DNA from: Neisseriales bacterium
Lineage (GTDB): Bacteria > Pseudomonadota > Gammaproteobacteria > Burkholderiales > UBA11063
Reading direction: 5' to 3'
Assembly (NCBI GenBank): GCA_008017145.1
Contig: SSGY01000165.1
Location: 1-6,859, forward strand
DNA: 6,859 bases
A program made the translations under genes and the position numbers. The first letter of the stretch is position 1. Each line of letters starts with the position of its first letter. The notes below the pieces were generated by a model that saw nothing but the letters and a program-made list of their open reading frames with translations, did not search any database and was not told the DNA's origin. Shown piece after piece: positions 1-4,666 of this stretch.

Positions 1-497
1 ATAGTATTTACGGCGATGTATTGGTTGAGACTAAAGGTTTATTATCAACACATACTCGTCTTGCAGGACTGGATGGTAAAGCTAAAATGAGTAAATCTCT
101 GGGTAATTGTATTTATCTAGCAGATGATGCCGACACCCTCAAGAAAAAAGTGATGGCGATGTTTACTGATCCCGATCATCTGCGCGTTGAAGATCCAGGT
201 AAAATCGAAGGTAATATGGTGTTTTCATACTTGGATGTCTTTGATACCAACAAAGAATATGTTGCAGAGCTTAAAGCACATTATCAACGCGGTGGTTTAG
301 GAGATGTTAAAGTTAAACGCTACCTACTTGAAATACTCGAAGCGAAATTTGCCCCAATTCGCGATCGTCGGGCTGAGTTTGCCAAAGATAAAGCAGAAGT
401 AATGAATATGCTGCGCCTCGGTTCACAACAAGCCAAAGCCGTTGCAGCACAGACACTACTTGAAGTACGCCGCGCAATCGGAGTTGAGTATTTTTAA
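1..497 (+). CDS. trpS: Tryptophan--tRNA ligase, 3' part (5' end outside window)
   Basis: Cytoplasmic class I aminoacyl-tRNA synthetase that charges tRNA-Trp with tryptophan using ATP. The frame is open from position 3, giving 164 visible residues; the N-terminal half with the HIGH motif lies outside the window. The family is shown by GLDGKAKMSKSLGN: the KMSKS signature is at positions 84-98. After it come the TDPDHLRVEDPGKIEGN stretch and the helical C-terminal anticodon-binding domain, ending in a typical VRRAIGVEYF tail with a TAA stop at 495-497. A TTG at position 21 opens the longest ORF here, but it lies inside the conserved Rossmann domain and is not the real start. The product resembles the TrpS group with an acidic DPG-x-x-EGN insertion rather than the short E. 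coli type. The gene converges on tag, with a hairpin between them. Arginine codons are all CGN. Confidence 0.95.
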   Translation, partial: SIYGDVLVETKGLLSTHTRLAGLDGKAKMSKSLGNCIYLADDADTLKKKVMAMFTDPDHLRVEDPGKIEGNMVFSYLDVFDTNKEYVAELKAHYQRGGLGDVKVKRYLLEILEAKFAPIRDRRAEFAKDKAEVMNMLRLGSQQAKAVAAQTLLEVRRAIGVEYF

Positions 498-512
498 TTT
501 GTTATAACACTG

Positions 513-542
513 CGCTCATAATCATAGCTAAGATTATGAGCG
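513..542. terminator. Convergent-gene hairpin between trpS and tag
   Basis: A perfect 11-bp stem (513-523 pairs with 532-542) encloses an 8-nt loop. It lies between the trpS stop at 497 and the tag stop, and its right arm covers the tag stop codon (534-536) and the last two tag codons. Neither strand has a uridine tract directly after the stem, so it is not a textbook intrinsic terminator. Its position between converging genes suggests bidirectional termination or 3'-end protection of both mRNAs. That role is inferred; the stem itself is read directly. Confidence 0.55.
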
Positions 543-1130
543 TGACAAGTTAACCCAACAATCAACTAAATGATCATTAATTACGCCTATCGCCTGTAAA
601 TGAGCGTAGATAGTTGTTGAACCAACAAATTTAAAGCCACGAGTTTTTAAATCCTTAGCTACCCGATCTGATAACTCACTAGTTGCTGGAACTTGGCTCA
701 AGCTAGCCCAGCAATTATCGATGACCTGATTATCCGTAAAACCCCAAATATAATTATCAAATGAACCATGCTCTTGTTGAATCTGAATAAATAATTTGGC
801 ATTATGTACGGCAGCTTCAATTTTAAGCCGATTACGAATTATTGCAGTATTCAGCATTAGCTCTTCAATTTTACTCTGATCAAATTTAGCCACTTCGACC
901 ACATTAAAATTAGCAAAAGCATTCCGGTACCCTTCACGACGTTGCAAAATCGTGTACCAGCTAAGCCCAGCTTGCATCGTTTCCAGCAGCAGAAATTCAA
1001 AATGTTTATGCTCATCGTGCAGTGCTCTGCCCCATTCTTCGTCATGGTAGCGCTGATATAAAACCGATTTATTACACCAGCCACAACGGTTTTTACCATC
1101 ATTTAATAATTCAAGTGTCTTTTTTGCCAT
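534..1130 (-). CDS. tag: DNA-3-methyladenine glycosylase I
   Basis: Base-excision repair enzyme that removes 3-methyladenine from alkylated DNA, leaving an abasic site. The 198-residue product matches the Tag family throughout (E. coli Tag is 187 aa). RCGWC is at residues 15-19, YHDEEWG at 28-34, ETMQAGLSW at 50-58, RGFKFVGSTTIYAHLQAIGVINDH in the C-terminal part, and a short tail. The four zinc ligands known from E. coli Tag can be placed as C16, H29, H187 and C191, and the active-site glutamate as E50 with W58 nearby. The N-terminus is about 12 residues longer than in E. coli. The ATG start is supported by an AGGA at 1138-1141, 7 nt upstream. It lies 20 bp after the HAD stop and is the last gene of the minus-strand cluster. 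All key residues are intact. Confidence 0.95.
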   Translation of the reverse strand: MAKKTLELLNDGKNRCGWCNKSVLYQRYHDEEWGRALHDEHKHFEFLLLETMQAGLSWYTILQRREGYRNAFANFNVVEVAKFDQSKIEELMLNTAIIRNRLKIEAAVHNAKLFIQIQQEHGSFDNYIWGFTDNQVIDNCWASLSQVPATSELSDRVAKDLKTRGFKFVGSTTIYAHLQAIGVINDHLVDCWVNLSRS

Positions 1131-1150
1131 TCACATATCCTAATTAATGG

Positions 1151-1768
1151 TTAACTGTCTATCAATTCATTAACATCAATATAACGCATCCCAGCACTCT
1201 CTGCCGCCGCAAACCCAGCAAAATGGTCTTCAAAAACCAGACAATTTTCAGCTAAAACACCCTGATCTTGTGCTGCTTTTAAAAACACATCCGGAGCAGG
1301 CTTCCCATGCGTGACATCTTCAATCGCAAACACTTGCTGAAAATATCCAAATACATCATTTAAGTGTAACATTTGCTTAACTGCTTCTTTCGCTCCACCC
1401 GAAGCCACAACCATTGGCAATTTACCGTGATATTTCTTAACAATAGCAAAGGTTTTCTGAATCGGAGTAACGCGCATAATGTATTGCTCGAGAAAAATTT
1501 TTTTCTTATATTCCTGCAACTCTTTAATATTCAGATTATAGTTCAGCTTGACAGCTACCGCGGCAACCATCCGCCCACCGCTTACACCTGCATACTCACG
1601 AATAAACTCATCTTCCTCAATAAAGCTTAAACCTTGGCTGACAAATGCATCACGCCATGCCTGATAATGCAGACTCAAGGTTTCCATCAAAGTTCCATCA
1701 CAATCAAAAATCAGAAGCTGAATATCATGAGCTTTGATCATATCATCAATAACTTGTTGTGAAATCAT
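1151..1768 (-). CDS. HAD-superfamily phosphatase, YqaB / beta-phosphoglucomutase-like
   Basis: Cytoplasmic HAD hydrolase, 205 residues, most likely a sugar-phosphate phosphatase. All HAD motifs are visible: motif I FDCDGT at 21-26 (nucleophile D22, acid/base D24), motif II ASGG at 122-125 (S123), motif III K156 in HGKPAPDVF, and motif IV FEDHFAG at 179-185 (E180, D181). The helical cap lies between motifs I and II. The segments YHGKLPMVVASG, KPAPDVFLKAAQ and the C-terminal AAESAGMRYIDV resemble E. coli YqaB, which dephosphorylates fructose-1-phosphate. Substrate cannot be decided from sequence; beta-phosphoglucomutase relatives are an alternative. The ATG start has an AGGG 8 nt upstream that overlaps the stop codon of the upstream uup remnant, implying former translational coupling to uup. 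Tag follows after 20 bp. Confidence 0.88.
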   Translation of the reverse strand: MISQQVIDDMIKAHDIQLLIFDCDGTLMETLSLHYQAWRDAFVSQGLSFIEEDEFIREYAGVSGGRMVAAVAVKLNYNLNIKELQEYKKKIFLEQYIMRVTPIQKTFAIVKKYHGKLPMVVASGGAKEAVKQMLHLNDVFGYFQQVFAIEDVTHGKPAPDVFLKAAQDQGVLAENCLVFEDHFAGFAAAESAGMRYIDVNELIDS

Positions 1769-1776
1769 ATTATAAA

Positions 1777-1781
1777 CCCTA
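1777..1781 (-). promoter_or_regulatory. Ribosome-binding site of the HAD gene, overlapping the remnant's stop
   Basis: On the minus strand the sequence reads TAGGG, followed 8 nt later by the HAD ATG. The TAG is the stop codon of the uup 3'-end remnant (1779-1781). This stop/Shine-Dalgarno overlap is typical of adjacent, translationally coupled operon genes. The equivalent position after the intact uup stop (below 2456) has no such Shine-Dalgarno sequence. The left junction therefore looks like the original one. Confidence 0.7.
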
Positions 1782-1869
1782 CTTACTCCGCGCTTCTAAC
1801 TCTTCCCAGCGTGCTAATTTTTCAATTAATAAATCATCAATTTCTGCCACTCGCGAGTGATATTTTGCC
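1779..1869 (-). pseudogene. uup 3'-end remnant (left copy of ~91-bp direct repeat)
   Basis: This stretch encodes AKYHSRVAEIDDLLIEK... through ELEARSK and a TAG stop, the same as the last ~30 codons of the intact uup gene at 2456-2549. The copies differ at 1812, 1848, 1851, 1854 and 1856, and the left copy lacks one ACT codon. Positions 1779-1811 and 1813-1847 match perfectly; differences cluster in the 22 bp next to the acetyltransferase gene. Four of five substitutions are at third codon positions; the other contributes to an Ala-to-Ser change. There is no start codon and the fragment is not a gene by itself. It follows the acetyltransferase UAG stop in the same frame. The HAD Shine-Dalgarno overlaps its stop, so this is probably the original uup 3' end displaced by an insertion. 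Confidence 0.9.
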
Positions 1870-2396
1870 TATAATTCGCACTCAAGCTGACAGTCATAAG
1901 GCTCTTTTTCCACATGGTGCTGACTATATTCCTTGGCTTCTACACAACCCACTGTGTGATAGAAGGCGTGACTTTCTACTGCAGAATGAGACGAAATATA
2001 TAATTTTGCAGCACCATGCTCTTTTGCCCAAGTTTTTGCCAAATGAAATAATTTCTTTCCAATTCCTTTCCCCCTCATATCCTCGGATACATGAAGACTT
2101 GACAGATCAAGGTACTCATTATTTGCTCCCAAAAAATCTGACTCTACGGAGGCAAATCCTTTTAACATTTCATTTGAAAATACTCCAAAGACAATACCAC
2201 CTGATATTAAAGTGTTCTGAAGACTAGTTACTAGCATTAGATACTCCTCCCTATTCCAGTCATTGGTAAAGGATATTTCTTTTATACACCAAGTGCCGTC
2301 TATTTTGCGCCAACAGCGTGTTACAGTTTGATGACGCTGAAAATGCTCAAATAAGCCTAGGTCAATCTCGTCAACTTTTAACTCTTTAAAATACAT
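1869..2396 (-). CDS. GNAT-family N-acetyltransferase, probably horizontally acquired
   Basis: A 175-residue acetyltransferase of the GNAT fold, expected to transfer acetyl from acetyl-CoA to an unidentified amine. Motif A is clear: LSSLHVSEDMRGKGIGKKLF at 98-117, with the R-x-x-G-x-G pyrophosphate loop at R108-G113. The following SSHSAVESHAFYHTVGC (135-151) is the usual motif B region. I chose the ATG at 2394-2396 because GAGG (2402-2405) sits 5 nt upstream; a GTG ten codons earlier (2426) lacks a ribosome-binding site. The C-terminus (EPYDCQLECEL) looks natural, as in Firmicutes GNATs that I recall, so the gene seems complete. Two of five arginines use AGG, and RGKGIG uses GGG/GGA glycines, unlike the CGN-only arginines of maeB. 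It lies between two copies of the uup 3' end. Substrate unknown; resistance to an aminated antibiotic or toxin is only one possibility. Confidence 0.85.
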   Translation of the reverse strand: MYFKELKVDEIDLGLFEHFQRHQTVTRCWRKIDGTWCIKEISFTNDWNREEYLMLVTSLQNTLISGGIVFGVFSNEMLKGFASVESDFLGANNEYLDLSSLHVSEDMRGKGIGKKLFHLAKTWAKEHGAAKLYISSHSAVESHAFYHTVGCVEAKEYSQHHVEKEPYDCQLECEL

Positions 2397-2455
2397 ACAC
2401 CCCTCATTACTGTGTTTGTTGTGCACATCTAAATGTTAAAAAATAAATACCAATA
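1870..2455. other. Putative acquired cassette between two uup 3' ends
   Basis: These 586 bp separate the left and right copies of the uup 3' end and hold little except the acetyltransferase gene and its ~59-bp leader. No transposase, integrase or terminal inverted repeat is visible (the two ends do not match as reverse complements). The unit could arise by recombination with DNA from a relative that carried the acetyltransferase beside its own uup 3' end. It could also be a tandem duplication with the gene captured at the junction. Recombination between the flanking copies would remove the cassette and leave both uup and the HAD junction intact. Confidence 0.6.
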
Positions 2456-2549
2456 CTACTTACTCCGCGCTTCTAACTCTTCCCAGCGCGCTAATTTTTC
2501 AATTAATAAATCATCAATTTCTGCGACACGTGCGTGATATTTAGTTGCC
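2456..2549 (-). repeat. Right copy of the uup 3'-end direct repeat
   Basis: This is the in-gene copy of the repeat and encodes the end of the Uup coiled coil and its TAG stop. It aligns with 1779-1869 with five mismatches and one 3-bp gap; the offset is 677 bp at the stop-codon end and 680 bp at the other. The sequence just after the stop (below 2456) is unlike that after the left copy and has no Shine-Dalgarno for a following gene within 15 nt. The similarity is seen directly; which copy is ancestral is inferred. Confidence 0.9.
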
Positions 2550-4396
2550 AAATCTGGATCGGTTTTATACAATTCTGGGTCTTGCAGCTGTTGATTTAGT
2601 TCGACTTGCTCTGCTTCGAGTTTAGCGAGTAAATCTGGCAATTGCTCAAGCTCGGATTTTTCTTTATAGGATAATTTACTCCGATTTGCGACAGGCGCTG
2701 GAGTGATCGTTACAGAGGAAGCACTCGCTGTATTAGTGGCATAAGAAGGTTCAGTCACCACCGCAGAGGCTTTAGCTGCAGAATAAAATTCGGCAAAATA
2801 ACGGTCTTTATAACTAAACCAATCACTATAACCACCACTAAACTCTAAAATATTACCTTCACCCAAAAACACCCAAGATTGAGTTACGACATTATCCAAA
2901 AATTCCCGATCATGGCTCACCAAAAACACCGTGCCAGGGAAATTAGCCAATAACTCCTCAAGTAATTCGAGCGTATCCATATCCAGATCATTGGTTGGTT
3001 CATCCATCACCAAGACATTGGCTGGCTGCGAAAATAAACGCGCCAATAATAAACGATTACGCTCACCACCAGATAATGACGATACAGGAGAACGAAAGCG
3101 TGCTGGATCAAATAAAAATTCTTCTAAATAGGTCGCAATATGTTTCCGCGCACCATTAATAAAAATGTAATCCTGCCCTTGCCCGATTACTTCCTGAATC
3201 GTTTTATCATCATCTAACTGCTGGCGTAACTGATCAAAATAAGCAACTTCCAGTTTACTGCCGAGTTTTATTTTACCAGCAACGGGTGTAATTTCACCTA
3301 GAATGGTTTTGAGTAAGGTAGTTTTACCAATCCCATTGCTCCCAATCAAGCCAATTTTATCCCCACGCAAAATTTTAGTTGAGAAATCATTGATAATTAC
3401 TTTATCGCCAAAAGCCACCTTAATATGCTCGACCTCGGCAACAATTTTACCCGAATTAGCCGCACTATCAATTTGAATCTTAACCGAACCAATATGATCG
3501 CGGCGTTCTTTACGAGTATTGCGTAACTGCTCTAAACGTCGCACCCGCCCTTCGTTGCGCGTACGGCGCGCTTCAATTCCCTTACGAATCCAGACTTCCT
3601 CTTGTGCGAGTAATTTATCAAATTCAGCATTGGATTTAGCCTCATCAGCAAGTTGCCGCTCTTTTAATTCCTGATACTTGGTAAAATTACCCGGGTAACT
3701 ACGCAAGCTCCCACGATCTAACTCTAAAATCTTGGTAACGGTATTATCCAAAAAGCGCCGATCATGGGTAATCAGAACAATTGCCCCAGCAAAATTATTG
3801 ATAATCTGCTCTAACCATTCAATCGCAAAAACATCCAAGTGATTGGTTGGCTCATCTAAAAACATCACATCGGGATTTGAGACCAGCGCTTTAGCCAAAG
3901 CAACTTTTTTGCGCATCCCACCCGACAAAGCCCCTACCAATTGATGCCCATCCAAACTCAGCTCGGAGAGTGTCTTATCAATCAGATTCTTAACCACCCA
4001 ACCATTATGATGTTCTAGGTCATGCTGTAAAGTAGTCATTTGTTCCAACAGTTCATCGCTATAATCAACTGCCATTTGATCTAAAACGGCATAATACCCC
4101 TGTAAAGTTTGAGTTAGATTCCCCAACCCACTCATTACTTCCTGAAAAATCGTATTATCCGGATTTAAATCAGGCTCCTGTGCCAGATAGACAATTTTTA
4201 ACCCATCTTGATAATGTATCCGTCCATCGTCAGCAGCATGCGCACCTGCTAACACTTTAAGTAAGGAGGATTTGCCCGCTCCGTTGCGCCCAATCAAACC
4301 ATATTTATCGTTTTTTTCCAGCGCCAAACTAACTTTATCTAAAAGTTGATGATGCCCAAAAGCCAAGCTTAATTTATCTACCGTAATTATTGCCAA
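2456..4396 (-). CDS. uup: ABC-F ATPase Uup
   Basis: Soluble duplicated-NBD ATPase of the ABC-F family, 646 aa, without membrane segments. In E. coli, Uup binds ribosomes, and its loss raises precise transposon excision and deletion between direct repeats. First NBD: Walker A GRNGAGKS 36-43, signature LSGGM 157-161, Walker B D181/E182, H211. A charged linker (about 240-310, with the RKGIEARRTRNEGRVRRL stretch typical of Uup) follows. Second NBD: Walker A GSNGIGKT 352-359, signature LSGGE 441-445, D465/E466, H495. An Ala/Ser/Thr-rich spacer (about 545-580) leads to a C-terminal coiled coil (about 580-646), the DNA-binding domain in E. coli Uup. The start is TTG at 4394-4396: the frame is closed by TAA 15 nt upstream, and the MAIITVDKLSLAFG beginning fits the family. 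The last ~30 codons also occur as a remnant at 1779-1869. Confidence 0.95.
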   Translation of the reverse strand: MAIITVDKLSLAFGHHQLLDKVSLALEKNDKYGLIGRNGAGKSSLLKVLAGAHAADDGRIHYQDGLKIVYLAQEPDLNPDNTIFQEVMSGLGNLTQTLQGYYAVLDQMAVDYSDELLEQMTTLQHDLEHHNGWVVKNLIDKTLSELSLDGHQLVGALSGGMRKKVALAKALVSNPDVMFLDEPTNHLDVFAIEWLEQIINNFAGAIVLITHDRRFLDNTVTKILELDRGSLRSYPGNFTKYQELKERQLADEAKSNAEFDKLLAQEEVWIRKGIEARRTRNEGRVRRLEQLRNTRKERRDHIGSVKIQIDSAANSGKIVAEVEHIKVAFGDKVIINDFSTKILRGDKIGLIGSNGIGKTTLLKTILGEITPVAGKIKLGSKLEVAYFDQLRQQLDDDKTIQEVIGQGQDYIFINGARKHIATYLEEFLFDPARFRSPVSSLSGGERNRLLLARLFSQPANVLVMDEPTNDLDMDTLELLEELLANFPGTVFLVSHDREFLDNVVTQSWVFLGEGNILEFSGGYSDWFSYKDRYFAEFYSAAKASAVVTEPSYATNTASASSVTITPAPVANRSKLSYKEKSELEQLPDLLAKLEAEQVELNQQLQDPELYKTDPDLATKYHARVAEIDDLLIEKLARWEELEARSK

Positions 4397-4465
4397 TTTA
4401 TGTTTACCTTTTTATATCAATAAGTTCCATACAAATCAAAATAAACTCGCAGGAATATTTAACAG

Positions 4466-4474
4466 ATTATATCA
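4466..4474 (-). promoter_or_regulatory. Extended -10 promoter of uup
   Basis: The minus strand reads TGATATAAT, a perfect extended -10 (TGn plus TATAAT). The best -35 match at about 16 bp spacing is only GGTACA (4488-4493), as often found with extended -10 promoters. Transcription would begin near 4459, giving a leader of about 60 nt before the TTG start. It probably serves the whole uup-GNAT-HAD-tag cluster. No promoter assay is available; this is a consensus match. Confidence 0.6.
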
Positions 4475-4491
4475 TATGACTAAATTCTGTA

Positions 4492-4511
4492 CCTACTTGC
4501 TAACAAGTAGG
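4492..4511. promoter_or_regulatory. Perfect inverted repeat at the uup -35 region (possible operator)
   Basis: CCTACTTG at 4492-4499 and CAAGTAGG at 4504-4511 form a perfect 8-bp dyad with a 4-bp centre. It overlaps or directly abuts the -35 position of the uup promoter candidate. No T-tract follows on either strand, so a terminator is unlikely. A repressor or activator site is the natural reading, but the regulator is unknown. Confidence 0.4.
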
Positions 4512-4521
4512 CAGGATGATG

Positions 4522-4562
4522 AATCTGATTAAGTATAGTGCAGTGCATCAATTAATTAGATT
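4522..4562. promoter_or_regulatory. Imperfect dyad upstream of maeB
   Basis: AATCTGATTAA (4522-4532) and TTAATTAGATT (4552-4562) are inverted repeats matching at 10 of 11 positions, with a 19-bp centre. The right arm overlaps the proposed maeB -35 hexamer by two bases. It could be a two-site operator or a chance AT-rich dyad. Confidence 0.25.
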
Positions 4563-4588
4563 AACCTAACGAAGAATCATAGTACAAT
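4561..4588 (+). promoter_or_regulatory. Candidate maeB promoter
   Basis: TTAACC (4561-4566, four of six matches to the -35 consensus) and TACAAT (4583-4588, five of six to the -10) are separated by 16 bp. Transcription would start near 4595, leaving a leader of about 72 nt. This is the best pair I could find upstream of maeB, but AT-rich DNA gives chance matches. Confidence 0.35.
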
Positions 4589-4654
4589 AGATGGTTATGC
4601 TTTTTGAACAACTCAAGTTATAACTTAATACTAATATGATTACACCTTACAAAT

Positions 4655-4658
4655 GGAG
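4655..4658 (+). promoter_or_regulatory. maeB ribosome-binding site
   Basis: GGAG lies 8 nt upstream of the ATG at 4667 and fixes the maeB start. The product then begins [10 protein letters not shown], a normal N-terminus for this family. Confidence 0.75.
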
Positions 4659-4666
4659 CACTACCA

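Larger units (their letters stand above)
4397..4666. other. Divergent intergenic region between uup and maeB
   Basis: This 270-bp AT-rich spacer must contain the promoters of uup (leftward) and maeB (rightward). I see no convincing gene. One 18-codon ORF (4476-4532, +) has no ribosome-binding site. The region contains a good uup promoter candidate, a weaker maeB promoter candidate and three dyad-symmetric elements at 4492-4511, 4522-4562 and 4615-4626. Confidence 0.7.

Noticed and set aside
857..1102. 81-codon minus-strand ORF inside tag
   Set aside because: It is an alternative frame of a well-supported glycosylase gene and shows no motif of its own.
1811..2227. 138-codon + strand ORF across the remnant and GNAT gene
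   Set aside because: It is the antisense of the GNAT frame and repeat, has no family motif, and the GNAT on the other strand has motif A and a good ribosome-binding site.
2397..2426. GTG-initiated ten-codon extension of the GNAT
   Set aside because: No Shine-Dalgarno precedes the GTG, whereas GAGG is well placed for the ATG at 2396, and the extra residues look unrelated to the domain.
1870..2455. Insertion sequence or integron cassette
   Set aside because: There is no transposase, no terminal inverted repeats and no recognisable attC-like structure; the flanking copies are far longer than usual target duplications.
4492..4511. Intrinsic terminator
   Set aside because: The stem is only 8 bp with no T-tract on either strand, and it lies between two divergent genes where termination is not expected.
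4476..4532. 18-codon ORF on the + strand in the uup-maeB spacer
   Set aside because: It has no ribosome-binding site, is very short, and overlaps the uup promoter and dyad region.
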